DNA of 64,000 nt from Acidobacteriota bacterium (GCA_020637335.1 JACJWC010000021.1:26358-90357), one strand, 5' to 3'; counted from the stretch's first letter, positions 52,501 to 61,259 are shown. The notes: generated by a model not told the origin, from the letters alone. A program made the numbers and translations.

Positions 52501-54399
52501 GCCTTGTTGAAGGCTTGGTCCGCAACGAATCTGAGCCAACACGCCGAGTGGGTTGGGTCACTTCAATCGCTTGCAGGCACAATGAAGGAGATTTGGCAGG
52601 GTTGGTCGCTTGGTCAACCCCAATCGTTTCAAACACAAATCGCCTGGCTCCTTTCGAATTGGGCCTGTATGACCGAGCTGCGCCCTTTGTTATTTCGCTT
52701 GGCCGATATCTCCCCGGCACTTCTGCGGTTGATCCAAAAAGCGCCAGTTTCTTTACGCGATATTGAAATCGCCATTTATCAAAATGAATTCCACAAACTG
52801 TGGGCACGCGATTCTTCTTTTGCACAGTTTGACGAAAGTCTCAAGCAACAAACAGATGCGGTCCAGTCGGTTGCCCGCTGGCTGACCGGAAATGCGCGAT
52901 CGATTAATGAACGAAATTGTCATCGCTACCAGGCGGCCAAAAAGACTGCTTTTGATTGTAGCGGTCCCGAGTCGGAATCGTGGCGGACAGGTCTCAAATT
53001 ACTCCAGCACGAGTTCTCCAAAAAACGCCAGCATTTGCCCGTCCGAAAAGTGAATGAAGGACCTGCTGGGCCAATTGTTCGCTGCCTTAAACCCGTCTGG
53101 TTAATGAGCCCCTTGAGTATTGCTGAAACCCTTCCACTCGATCCTGACCTATTTGATACGGTAATTTTTGATGAAGCCAGTCAAATCCGTTTAGAGGACG
53201 CCATCCCAACCCTTTTTCGCGGAAAACAGGTGATCGTGGTCGGTGATCAACAACAATTGCCGCCCTCCTCGTTTTTTCAAACCCGACAAATGGCCGATGA
53301 TTATGGTCTGTTTTCTGAGCTGGATCCTAGCTTTTTAAGTCATTGCAATAAGACCCTGCCATGCACGCGCTTGCTCTGGCACTATCGCAGCCGTTACGAA
53401 AACCTGATTCGCTTCAGCAATTCAACCTTTTATGATGATGCGTTGCTCACAGTACCGGATCCGCATGCCACGGGTGCACCGCAACGGGAGCCATGTATTG
53501 AGGTTCACTACCTAACTGAGGGTCGTTTTGTGGACCGAGCCAATGGTGCCGAGGCTGAATTTGTCGCGTCCTGGATGCGTGAACACCTGGTTACGCAAGA
53601 CGTTAAGTCGGTTGGGCTGGTTGCTTTTTCCGAAGCACAACAAAGCGCCATAGAAGCGGCCTTGGACCAACTGGCTGAAAAGGATCCCATTTTTGGGCCG
53701 ATTTGGCTTCATCAACTTGGATTAATGGAGGATGGCGCAGCCAACTGCCTCTTTATTAAGAATTTGGAAAATGTGCAGGGCGATGAGCGCGATATTATTC
53801 TGCTCAGCCTCGGCTATGGCCCCGATCAGGACAAGCGGTTGCGTTTAAATTTTGGACCCGTCCTTTGGCCGGGCGGCGAAAAACGGCTGAACGTGTTGTT
53901 CTCAAGGGCGCGCGAGAAGATGGTGGTGGTTTGTTCCATTCAACCCGAACAGATCACCAACCTGCACAATCGCGGTGCCCGAACCCTGCGCGCATTCCTG
54001 GAATTTGCTTGGCAGGTGGCCAAACCGGAAGGGGACCGCCTGCAGGAATGGAGCCCACACATTGCCATTACGCAGCCGGCTGCTGATGGATCGTGGTTAC
54101 ATGGCGCATTGGTCAAGCAATTGGAAGCGCGTGGCTGGCTCTGGCAAGCGGATTTTGGCAATTCTGATTTTCGCTGTGACTGGGTCGTTCGCCACCAACA
54201 ATCTCCAGTGTGGCAGGTGGCAATTCTCTTGATGAAACCGCGCAAAATGAGCGATTTAGATGTATTGGCCCGCTGGGTTGTCCAACCCCAGCTACTGGCC
54301 AGTCGCGGCTGGCACGCTGTTGTCTTAAGCGAGGAATTGTGGATTGCCGACCAACCCGCCATCCTTAAGCATATCGAATCCATTTTGGACCGTCCTTAA
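49549..54399 (+). CDS. DUF4011 superfamily 1 helicase with kinase-like N-terminus and nuclease-like C-terminus
   Basis: A 1616-residue protein. Residues 1-210 end in LRLLLVAMTDLDPARRPTAE, the layout of a protein-kinase C-lobe, but I see no kinase Lys or HRD/DFG motif, so it is probably a pseudokinase. DUF4011 follows near 222 (LRDRLFDLSKRNKLLNF). The SF1 helicase core has Walker A QGPPGTGKSQT (about 596), Walker B VIFDEASQI (about 1205), VVGDQQQLPPSSFF and the C-terminal VQGDERDIILLSLGYG and LNVLFSRAREKMVVV. The last 110 residues resemble the PD-(D/E)xK/Vsr-like domain of such helicases, but the usual IECDG is replaced by ILLMK. The combination recalls Hhe defence proteins. Confidence 0.87.
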   Translation: MMDPLPIQALIQNKDWDPIRFLNALGPLVEQVLETHQNGKLAPLQGCLSLQLFQGQLYYGEDEAFEPRQTLLNKPKAHDGLRIICVPTDPMASPNADLNEPAYVVGYLAWENLLGQHDFESNLFLLGLILTSVALNLDFYVQTDLETMVKHRTTYFAFRSEIPLNLRLLLVAMTDLDPARRPTAETVLRCLKGFVLEDSQPQIESLNTGPDQTKKILAHLRDRLFDLSKRNKLLNFQEGPQWVNVSLDCADPHAPELAKPLQWADLSKFFRPSGAAVEALIFFQIAPYRKRAWEKMRIAAQRSLQEVGFYPLKVVLGRLTWRNPLENGPSFCSPLLLVDSHLHRKGGQLFWRIEPGEAEVNPVLRFVFRQKFQVGLPAHWDVQKDPDLLQLQSLIQNLLNQRFGILLSRKSHPDKLDFAQKVRRRHQTWLKQKKHAGFQLFRETIPYSYRKTPRLLLGQQLFLSKVAPAPLALISESDSVHEERDPVPDLSAERMDDFHLNLVRSSVWELDTSQIFLGCFNLQKLSLLNDYDQLMDQPLQSLPFEQVFSPPTFSSSAMAQLDQPAAFLELSSVLPIDPSQAEALFRARTGESLIIQGPPGTGKSQTIVNLIADKLAQGKRVLFVCEKRVALDVVYQRLQQSGLGAFACLIHDARADKKRFLMEVKAAMQHAESCHTTQVAERHEKWRDHAQTQWLEWQACANTRFQALPQLGLPYSVFLQRLNEIGLNQRRAIDVPEQVELAGFLAARNLLAALEQLCLEQGLDPIFANNAFAAVVPREFEPSRFAALRQRIEWVDETLIPIREAFNRFGQAGVQFETWAQWLSFGDIWLQSRFFLQGGEGQSCLNQQGLESLRTHVDTYNRLLQKIQRLQDKNRHWRRRPEPNQCVALFAELKVLERRRSRYVNPRWWLLNARLSWAYPNRDRRKKWSRLVSDLLAEEQAQQELAAFAVEAADWLPADDLPATIRFAEGFLQQFGQLAPQIQKALLKAWSATNLSQHAEWVGSLQSLAGTMKEIWQGWSLGQPQSFQTQIAWLLSNWACMTELRPLLFRLADISPALLRLIQKAPVSLRDIEIAIYQNEFHKLWARDSSFAQFDESLKQQTDAVQSVARWLTGNARSINERNCHRYQAAKKTAFDCSGPESESWRTGLKLLQHEFSKKRQHLPVRKVNEGPAGPIVRCLKPVWLMSPLSIAETLPLDPDLFDTVIFDEASQIRLEDAIPTLFRGKQVIVVGDQQQLPPSSFFQTRQMADDYGLFSELDPSFLSHCNKTLPCTRLLWHYRSRYENLIRFSNSTFYDDALLTVPDPHATGAPQREPCIEVHYLTEGRFVDRANGAEAEFVASWMREHLVTQDVKSVGLVAFSEAQQSAIEAALDQLAEKDPIFGPIWLHQLGLMEDGAANCLFIKNLENVQGDERDIILLSLGYGPDQDKRLRLNFGPVLWPGGEKRLNVLFSRAREKMVVVCSIQPEQITNLHNRGARTLRAFLEFAWQVAKPEGDRLQEWSPHIAITQPAADGSWLHGALVKQLEARGWLWQADFGNSDFRCDWVVRHQQSPVWQVAILLMKPRKMSDLDVLARWVVQPQLLASRGWHAVVLSEELWIADQPAILKHIESILDRP

Positions 54400-54422
54400 G
54401 GAAAAAATTCGCCATCCGCCTT

Positions 54423-54887
54423 CTAAGCCCGTTCGACCCGGCACTGGAAACAGTTGAATTTGGAACGCACATGGACATAAGCAATATTATGATCGTGAAG
54501 AATTTCCAGGCACACTCGTCCCAGATCTTTGCCTGCAATGACTTGGCCTGTTTCGTAACGAATCCAATGGTTTACGTCATAACCGCGCACTAATGCCGGT
54601 TCAAGGTATTCCATCCATTGGGGGAAATGGTCCGCCTCAAATCGTTTACATGATGTTGGGTGCAAAAAGATCGGGCCGGTTTCAGCGTAGGCCTGTTTTT
54701 CGGGGAAGGGTCGATAGGCCAGGATCCATTTGGGTTGGCCTTCTGGAATCAGTTGGAGACAATGACGGCAGGGATTGCCTTGCCCTTTTGCCACCTCTTG
54801 AATCGGGCTTAAGCCATAGGCGTCGCTTCCGCCCTGCCACAAAGTTTGTGCTTCGTTTGTCGGAATCCCGCGCACCGCAAGTTTCAT
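54423..54887 (-). CDS. DUF1203 family protein
   Basis: A 154-residue protein with the DUF1203 pattern: PCRHCLQLIPEGQPKWILAY, then AYAETGPIFLHPTSCKRFEA, and a C-terminal HDHNIAYVHVRSKFNCFQCR. Function unknown. It converges on the helicase gene (23 bases between stops) and follows the large ATPase gene on the same strand after a 94-base gap. Confidence 0.87.
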   Translation of the reverse strand: MKLAVRGIPTNEAQTLWQGGSDAYGLSPIQEVAKGQGNPCRHCLQLIPEGQPKWILAYRPFPEKQAYAETGPIFLHPTSCKRFEADHFPQWMEYLEPALVRGYDVNHWIRYETGQVIAGKDLGRVCLEILHDHNIAYVHVRSKFNCFQCRVERA

Positions 54888-54980
54888 TTCAGCCTCCTAA
54901 AGTGGAATGCCACCATCCTACGGGTCCTGATGGGTTCAGTGCTTCCCGGAACTTGCCGTCAAATTGGACGCTATACCGTT

Positions 54981-57900
54981 TTATTTGCGGATGATGGGAA
55001 TCAAACGTTCAATCGTGCTGGTACCGCCATGCTTGAAGCCTCCACGCGTCATGCGGAAACCGTGATCGGCACAGATCCAGCCGCCAGCTTCGAGGTGCTT
55101 TTCCAGTTGCGGTTGAATCAGACGCCACTCAGCCTCGGCCCGCACGAGTAAGGCCTCAAAATCGGCAGAGGCGTCGTGTAAAAGCCGATCAAAACGGTTG
55201 TCTTTCTGAATTTCTGCAGCTTTGCCGACCAGTTCCTGCATGAATGGCAGGGTTTTACTATCCGGGGGGCCCAAAGCCCAATCGATTTGCCAGGCTTCGG
55301 GAACGAGTGCCTTTGCTAATAACGCACCCAATCCGTCCAAAACCCAGAGTTTACAGCCCGCTGGCAACAAAGAGGGTAGCTGCGGCAAGTCCCACCCTTG
55401 GTTTTCCAGGTCACTGAGACGCTTAAAAAAAGACTCACCCAATGCGGGAACCCATTTTTTAAAAGCACGATAGATCAAATCAAGCGCGGACAACCAATCC
55501 TCAAGTTTTTGAGGTTGTTCACCAGCACGCAAGTTTTGCAGGGTTTGAATCAACGGATCAACCGGTCCGTGAGGCGTCAGATGGCCCTGCCAAATGGCCT
55601 GCAGCAATTCCAACTCCACTTGACCCGACAAATTCATTTTGCGCCAATTGGCAAAGACCGCTTGACTGACGGGTTCATGGTCCCAACAGCCATGAAAATG
55701 GTCGGGAAATGGGGAAGCCGTCGCCAGAGCGGTTTTGACGATCCAAGCGTTAAATGCGTTTTTTTCGGGGTGTGACTGGAATTGGAAGCGGTTGCCCAGA
55801 TTCTCAACCCGAACACGAACCGCCTGTAAAAAAGCATCTGGTGTCCAAATTTGACCTTCAAATGTTTGCCAGAACCCGCTTTCCACCGATTGAACGACCG
55901 CCGCGCCTTGTAGGCCCTGGTCCAAGCGGTCCACTTGGTCCAGGGACGGAATCGTTTTGCGGCCCTCCAAGTAATCCAAATCAGGTTTTTCCTGAATCCA
56001 TTGGTTTTGAAAGAGTTCTGCCACCTTTTGGCGTACTTCGCTTTGGGTAAAAAATCCTTCCAGTTTCGATTCAATGGCCTTACGGGCAGAACTGAGTTCA
56101 ATCAGCAAATCGGCGACCGGTGATTCAACCCCATCAAATCCACAGTGGCAAATAGGCTGAAAGTTCAGGTTGGGCAGACCCATACACCTGCGTTTTTGCC
56201 ATTCGGCCAACAGCGCCTGGAACTGGGCCCGTTCGGCCTGGCATTGAACCCATTTGCTCTGCGCGACCTGTGGGGGACGCCAAGCCAAAATAGGGCTTTT
56301 TTCGAGTTCTTGCCAATAACGCTGGTGAGCCGCTGCATAGGTTTGGGTGTAAAGAGCATATTCGTTTTGCAGGCTTTCCAATTCACCTTGCAGTTGTTTG
56401 ATGTTTGGCTGAGTTTGCGGAAGATCCAACAGCACACTCTCAGGGAAGAGGTTTCGGTAGGCATCGTGAAAGCCTGGAAAGGCCAGCAGATGCTCGAATT
56501 TTTTGCGCGTTTGTTGAATGGTATGTAATTGCCCTGTTGCCTCTAAAAGGCGTTGATTCTCCCGCAAAAACGTATCGGCATTTTGGATTTGACTCAAAAA
56601 ATGGAGCAAGGCCTGACGATCGGAATCGGATTGGGTCAGGATTTGCCAGCGACTCATGGTCTTTTTTAGACCTTGGGCCAGTTCAGCAAAACTGTCATCG
56701 TCCTTCAGGGCCAAGAAAATGGGGGTTAATCGATCAAGGCCTTCCTTGGCTTTTTCAGCTAGCTTGGATGTGATGCGGTTTTGAGCCAGGATTGTCCAGG
56801 TCGGTGGTGTTTTTAATCCCAAGCCCTGACACAAATATTCCAATTCCCGGGTCTGGTGCGGAAGCAGGCCCGTCCCCTTCAGGACCTTTTTGTATTGGCG
56901 CGGAAAAGGCAGGGCTTCATAACTCTCGCGAAAGCCCTGGTTGCCGCGTTTCAAATCGATTTCACCCAGAACGACAAGGCAGACCAGGAGCAAGTGAATT
57001 TGATCTTCGACCAGTCCCCAAGTCGGTTCCTGAAGGTAGGTGTAGATGCGCTCGGGTTCGGGCTCCAAGTCCAAAAGGGATTGAATGGCTTGAACCCAGG
57101 GATGTTGGTCCAGTTGTGGGTGAAATGGATATTCCGCACCCTTGCGGCGCATCAATCCAGCCGGTAACAGATAGGCTTCGCGCACCCACTGTACTTCCTC
57201 CGGGACTTGGGTTGATTCCAATGAGCCCTGCATCGCCTGTTGCACAAACGTTTTCCAGGTCGACTTGGGGATTGGACCTGCACATGGTGCATGTTTACTG
57301 AAACGCGGGTAGGTCAACTCCAGGATCCGGGTCAGGAACGGATCCAGCCAAGCGGTGAAACGTTTGGGGTGGCTGCGGTTCAAGAGGTGGATTCGCGTCC
57401 CATCGACGCTGAGCAAAAGCGCATTTTGGTAGGCATCACGCACCATACTGCGAAACAATCCGGTGCGCACTTCCAGACGCTGATTCAGTTTCTCCAGCAT
57501 TTGCGGATTGAGCGGTCGTTCCTTTAATTGCAGCAGGACCAGACATTCCTTTAGCTCGTTGGTCAAGGTCATTTTTTGCGGTTGAAGCACATAACCGTAG
57601 GCCGGTTTCACGGCTGGGCCCCAGGGTAGGGCAACCGACAAAGCAATTGGACCTGGGGGCGGTTTGCTGCAACCTTGCAGACTGAGCCAAGTCTCCCGCT
57701 CGTGGAAGAACCAGCTCATGCTGTGGCGGATCCAGGTTTCGCGTTCCAAATCGAAGGGGTTAAAGGCGGGATCCATCAAAACGACTAAGGTTTCCAGATG
57801 GTGATCGGAGCTGCCGGTCAAGGCTTGCAGCTCGCGTTCGATCAAGGGGTCGAGCCCCAATCCCGGTTCATCGTCCAGGTCCAGCGCAAAGCTGTCTCCT

Positions 57901-59153
57901 GATTGCCGAATAAACGCGCCTCTCTGGCTTATCATCTCAGCTATCTCTTTAAGAATTGATAAGTTGCGCTCAGGGCTCAAGGTGGCTACTTTGGGCAAAA
58001 GCCAAGCTGCAGCTTGGTTGAGGGTCAGGTTTTTACGCAGGGGCGAAATGTGGGTCAGGATTAAACATTTGAGGAATTTCCAGGCCAGCTCGCGTTTATT
58101 GACGTTTTCAAACAGGCTATTCAAGTGGCGACGGTAGTAGGGTAGGAGTCGCTGACTGATGGGTAAAAATTCGGCTTGGATCTCAAAAAGATCGGAAAAG
58201 TGGTCGATGATCGTGTCGGGTGCCAGGAGGCTGCCCAGCGGTTCATCCAGAAAGGCGGATCGGTCGCGTTCGGGTTGTCCGCAGAGTTGAGCCATACAGA
58301 ACTCGACAATGCCGCGCGACTGCGAGAACCGGTCGCGAACCTCCTCGAGCAACTCCAAGGTGGCGGGATGGATGGGATAGGTTTCTGCAAGGTCGCCAAA
58401 GGCCGTTTCCGCTTGGGGAAAGGCTTTTTGCAGGCTCTGAACCAGATGCGTGACTTCTGTCTGGTAATTGGGTTTCTTGCGCAGGATTTTCTTGGCGATC
58501 AGTTCCCGCACCTCGGTTGGGGTCAGCAGGAGCCGGACCGGGAACCGGTCTTTTATCTTGCGGTACAACTCATATTCGATTTCACCGGTATGTTCGATCT
58601 TCTCCTGAAGGGCGCAAATAATCCATAATTTGCGGCTGGCGGCAATTTCACCCAGCATTTGTAAGAAGCGTAAGTCTTCATTGAAGCTGTGGTTGTCGGG
58701 TTTCGAGCGCAGGAACTCGCTCAACTCATCCAGTACCAAAACCAGGCCGTTGGGGTATTGGTCCAATTTGCGCTGCCAGGTTTCGGCCCGGTTCAACTGA
58801 TCTTCAAGGCCCAAGGTGGATTGAAGCACATCTTCGAGGCGTTGTTTGGCGGCGAAATGGAGCAAGCTGATCGGTTCGACGGCCGGTCCTGCAGGCAGCC
58901 AGCGACCCCATTGCAGTTGTTGGGTTAAATAGGCCAAAAAGTGGCTTTTCCCCGAACCAAAGTGACCGATTAAGAAAATGCCGCTCCCGGTTTCTTTTTG
59001 GAAGAGTCGCTTTAACAGTTGAAGGTGGGCGCTGATCCCTTTACTGAGGTAGTATTGGTCGGAGAGCCAGGCGGCATCATCGGCTAGCAGATGATCCAAA
59101 CGGATCACGGTCGGTTGCCGTTCTACTTCAACAATGTCGCGAATCCGTTTCAT
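54981..59153 (-). CDS. PglY/DUF6079-like giant ATPase with PglZ-like C-terminal domain
   Basis: ATG 59153 (rather than 59192) gives 1390 residues beginning MKRIRDIVEVERQPTVIRL. The N-terminal 350 residues match PglY/DUF6079-type ATPases: FLIGHFGSGKSHFLAYL (Walker A, about 63) and LVLVLDELSEFL (Walker B, about 136). The long helical middle includes a CHCG motif near 1001. The last 130 residues look like the alkaline-phosphatase fold of PglZ: LWVLDGLGALLAK (about 1269), DSKTLPFMQEL, then CADHGFRM and KHGGTSTIERLIP at the C-terminus, the expected metal-binding DHG and HGG. PglY/BrxC and PglZ are separate BREX proteins; here they appear fused. The PglZ part is my reading of motifs. Confidence 0.8.
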   Translation of the reverse strand: MKRIRDIVEVERQPTVIRLDHLLADDAAWLSDQYYLSKGISAHLQLLKRLFQKETGSGIFLIGHFGSGKSHFLAYLTQQLQWGRWLPAGPAVEPISLLHFAAKQRLEDVLQSTLGLEDQLNRAETWQRKLDQYPNGLVLVLDELSEFLRSKPDNHSFNEDLRFLQMLGEIAASRKLWIICALQEKIEHTGEIEYELYRKIKDRFPVRLLLTPTEVRELIAKKILRKKPNYQTEVTHLVQSLQKAFPQAETAFGDLAETYPIHPATLELLEEVRDRFSQSRGIVEFCMAQLCGQPERDRSAFLDEPLGSLLAPDTIIDHFSDLFEIQAEFLPISQRLLPYYRRHLNSLFENVNKRELAWKFLKCLILTHISPLRKNLTLNQAAAWLLPKVATLSPERNLSILKEIAEMISQRGAFIRQSGDSFALDLDDEPGLGLDPLIERELQALTGSSDHHLETLVVLMDPAFNPFDLERETWIRHSMSWFFHERETWLSLQGCSKPPPGPIALSVALPWGPAVKPAYGYVLQPQKMTLTNELKECLVLLQLKERPLNPQMLEKLNQRLEVRTGLFRSMVRDAYQNALLLSVDGTRIHLLNRSHPKRFTAWLDPFLTRILELTYPRFSKHAPCAGPIPKSTWKTFVQQAMQGSLESTQVPEEVQWVREAYLLPAGLMRRKGAEYPFHPQLDQHPWVQAIQSLLDLEPEPERIYTYLQEPTWGLVEDQIHLLLVCLVVLGEIDLKRGNQGFRESYEALPFPRQYKKVLKGTGLLPHQTRELEYLCQGLGLKTPPTWTILAQNRITSKLAEKAKEGLDRLTPIFLALKDDDSFAELAQGLKKTMSRWQILTQSDSDRQALLHFLSQIQNADTFLRENQRLLEATGQLHTIQQTRKKFEHLLAFPGFHDAYRNLFPESVLLDLPQTQPNIKQLQGELESLQNEYALYTQTYAAAHQRYWQELEKSPILAWRPPQVAQSKWVQCQAERAQFQALLAEWQKRRCMGLPNLNFQPICHCGFDGVESPVADLLIELSSARKAIESKLEGFFTQSEVRQKVAELFQNQWIQEKPDLDYLEGRKTIPSLDQVDRLDQGLQGAAVVQSVESGFWQTFEGQIWTPDAFLQAVRVRVENLGNRFQFQSHPEKNAFNAWIVKTALATASPFPDHFHGCWDHEPVSQAVFANWRKMNLSGQVELELLQAIWQGHLTPHGPVDPLIQTLQNLRAGEQPQKLEDWLSALDLIYRAFKKWVPALGESFFKRLSDLENQGWDLPQLPSLLPAGCKLWVLDGLGALLAKALVPEAWQIDWALGPPDSKTLPFMQELVGKAAEIQKDNRFDRLLHDASADFEALLVRAEAEWRLIQPQLEKHLEAGGWICADHGFRMTRGGFKHGGTSTIERLIPIIRK

Positions 59154-59179
59154 CCAGCCATCCGTCAGAGTCGTCGTGC

Positions 59180-60130
59180 ATGAATATAGCAAAGGTTCAA
59201 CTCAACCGCTTGAAACGCCTTATTCAGGCGCATGACTTTTCTGAAGCCCAAGACCTGCTGCAGAACCTGAAGACCCAAACGCCAAGCGATCCTGCGCTGC
59301 TCGGATTTGAGATCGAGATACAGATGGCTCGCGGTGATTTGAAACAAGCCATGGATCTGGCCAAAAAAGCCACACACCTGCATGCGGAATCGCCGCACCT
59401 GCTCCTGATCTGTGGTAAGGCCGCCTACCGCAACCGCGATTACAAACAAGCCCAAACGTGGTTGGAGTCCAGCTTTGCCTTGTATCCCAACTGGCAGAAT
59501 CAATACTGGCTGGGTCGGACCTTGACTCAATTGGGTCAATTCGATTTGGCTTTAGACTACCTCACCAGCGTTTTAGTCAAAGCGCCCTTTGCCGCCATCG
59601 ATTTGGCCTGGCTCTACCAACGCATGAAGAAGCCGGAAAAAGCCCTGGCCGTTTTGGAATCTTTTCTCAACCAGCAACCAGATGATGAGCGGGCACTTAA
59701 GATGAAATTGGCGCTCGAAAGTCAGCTCGCTTCGCCGGAAGAACTGGAACAGGAAGTGGAAGCTTTGGCTGCCTGGGGTGAAAAGGTTCCGGTTGAATGG
59801 TTGATTAGCCGCATGGAGAACCTGGTAAGCGCACGGGACCGAAAAGCGGTTTTGGAACTGTTGGACCAGCATCAGGAAGCGCTCAGCAAGGAAGCCACGC
59901 AACTGGGTTGGATTTTTTATCACGGCGACCTGCTCGACCTCGCCCTGGACCAGTTTTTGAAGCAGGACCATCCGCGCCTGACCTACCATCCGTTGCTCGG
60001 TGCCATGGAGCGCTGTGCGCGAGCGTGCGACCGGGTCGATCAACTCGTGGCTTGGTACAAACTCTTCCTGAAAACCTTTCCCAACATCCACGGTCGCATC
60101 AAAAACCTAACCAAGACAAGTGGCAAGTGA
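59180..60130 (+). CDS. TPR-repeat protein divergent from the giant ATPase
   Basis: A 316-residue, entirely helical protein. TPR units begin at residue 1 and recur roughly every 34 residues (for example FDLALDYLTSVLVKAPFAAI and EKALAVLESFLNQQPDDERA). The C-terminus is basic. It has no signal peptide, so it is cytoplasmic. Its ATG is only 26 bases from the start of the ATPase gene on the other strand, so their 5' regions overlap and they are probably co-regulated. It may be the scaffold of that system. Confidence 0.82.
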   Translation: MNIAKVQLNRLKRLIQAHDFSEAQDLLQNLKTQTPSDPALLGFEIEIQMARGDLKQAMDLAKKATHLHAESPHLLLICGKAAYRNRDYKQAQTWLESSFALYPNWQNQYWLGRTLTQLGQFDLALDYLTSVLVKAPFAAIDLAWLYQRMKKPEKALAVLESFLNQQPDDERALKMKLALESQLASPEELEQEVEALAAWGEKVPVEWLISRMENLVSARDRKAVLELLDQHQEALSKEATQLGWIFYHGDLLDLALDQFLKQDHPRLTYHPLLGAMERCARACDRVDQLVAWYKLFLKTFPNIHGRIKNLTKTSGK

Positions 60131-60277
60131 CAATTCAAGGGAAAAGAAGCCATTGGCGTTTGGTCTTTTAAAGTTCGCGAATGCCACATAAAATGCGACG
60201 GTATTTTCTGCATGTTCGTCACAGGGAAGTGGGATTCTCCGGGTTTCTGTTTTAACCAACGAAAAAAGAGGACAAAA

Positions 60278-60736
60278 ATGGTCTTGTTCATTTGGTTGTT
60301 GTGTCAGGAAGGCGCTGCGTTTACAACGCCTCTCCAAAAGTTCCCTTATACTTATTACATTACTACTGGGCCTTCGTCCTATATATCGCAAGATGGTGTG
60401 GAATGGCCAATTAACCTAAACCAACTCAGTCCGTTATCCGATGCTCAGGCGGTAAAGGCCTTGAGCACCTTGCGATGGAACACCCTTTATCCTAACAAAG
60501 AGGGCAAAATCACGATTCTGGGCCAATTTGATGCGGGTGGTTCGTTTGTTTTGGTCCATTGGTACCTGGAAATTCCGTTTGAAAGCATTTACGAGAAATA
60601 CCCTGATCAACTGGAAAACGAAGTGCTTTCATTTCAAAGGACTCAACTCCTGCCCATCGATTTTGAACCGCAACTCGAATTTGATCCGGTTCGCTTCACC
60701 CAACCCACCCCACCCCAAATGCCAAATTCACACTAA
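60278..60736 (+). CDS. Hypothetical exported protein
   Basis: ATG 60278 with AGAGGA just upstream is preferred over the earlier ATG 60212, because it gives a hydrophobic start (MVLFIWLLCQEGAAF) resembling a short signal peptide. The 152-residue product has beta-rich blocks (KITILGQFDAGGSFVLVHWY) and a Pro-rich tail. No family recognised. It lies 147 bases after the TPR gene and could be part of that unit. Confidence 0.55.
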   Translation: MVLFIWLLCQEGAAFTTPLQKFPYTYYITTGPSSYISQDGVEWPINLNQLSPLSDAQAVKALSTLRWNTLYPNKEGKITILGQFDAGGSFVLVHWYLEIPFESIYEKYPDQLENEVLSFQRTQLLPIDFEPQLEFDPVRFTQPTPPQMPNSH

Positions 60737-60907
60737 GTCTTGCAATCACCCTGTCCCAAGCATCAAATCAAGCGATAGTTAAAGCCAGAAGGTCATGATT
60801 TCGCCATGGCGCGAAGTCGTTCCAGGTCAAGATACCGCTCGGGTCTGTGGAATTTGGCTTAAACCTAACCAATGATTTGTCTGTGCGGTGGGTTTGAATT
60901 CAACAAC

Positions 60908-60983
60908 GCCCATAGGGCGATAGGACAGATTCCAAGGGTGACAAGCGCAGCGCGGAACCCTTGGATTTATTGGTGGTCCCGTG
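60908..60983 (-). repeat. Family A dispersed repeat, copy 4 (partial)
   Basis: Leftward orientation: GCCCATAGGGC at 60908-60918, then the CCAAGGGT...ACCCTTGG central stem around the GACAAGCGCAGCGCGGA core, which is the reverse complement of the core of copy 3. Confidence 0.75.
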
Positions 60984-61017
60984 GTGTTATTCACCTATTC
61001 TCCTGTGTCTCTGTTTC

Positions 61018-61106
61018 GCCCTTGCGGGCTCTCAGTCCCTTTTTGGTTTTCCCGGGGTTCCTCGCCATGCTCGTCACCCCGGGTTTTGACCTTCTGCCCT
61101 CCGGGC
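61018..61106 (+). repeat. Family A dispersed repeat, copy 5
   Basis: GCCCTTGCGGGC (61018-61029) and GCCCTCCGGGC (61096-61106) flank a CCCGGGG-TTCCTCGCCATGCTCGTCA-CCCCGGG centre. Confidence 0.82.
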
Positions 61107-61231
61107 AAGTTAACCAACTCCCTCAGCCCATCCATTGCGAAATGCCCCAGGAACGTGAAGAAAAGGCAGCAGAAACCAATGATGTGATCATTGCTCGAAA
61201 GCCCAGAAAATGTACCCCAAAAATTAAATCC

Positions 61232-61259
61232 CTTAGCGGGCTTAGCGACTTCGCGTGAG
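61232..61259 (+). repeat. 28-base direct repeat, copy 1
   Basis: CTTAGCGGGCTTAGCGACTT followed by CGCGTGAG; 61366-61393 is the same apart from five or so changes. Short CTTAGCG/CTTCGCG motifs of this type are common dispersed sequences in many bacteria. Confidence 0.7.

Noticed and set aside
60872..61258. A 128-codon open frame on the + strand
   Set aside because: It runs through two family A repeats, has no ribosome binding site, and its translation shows only repeat-derived low-information sequence.
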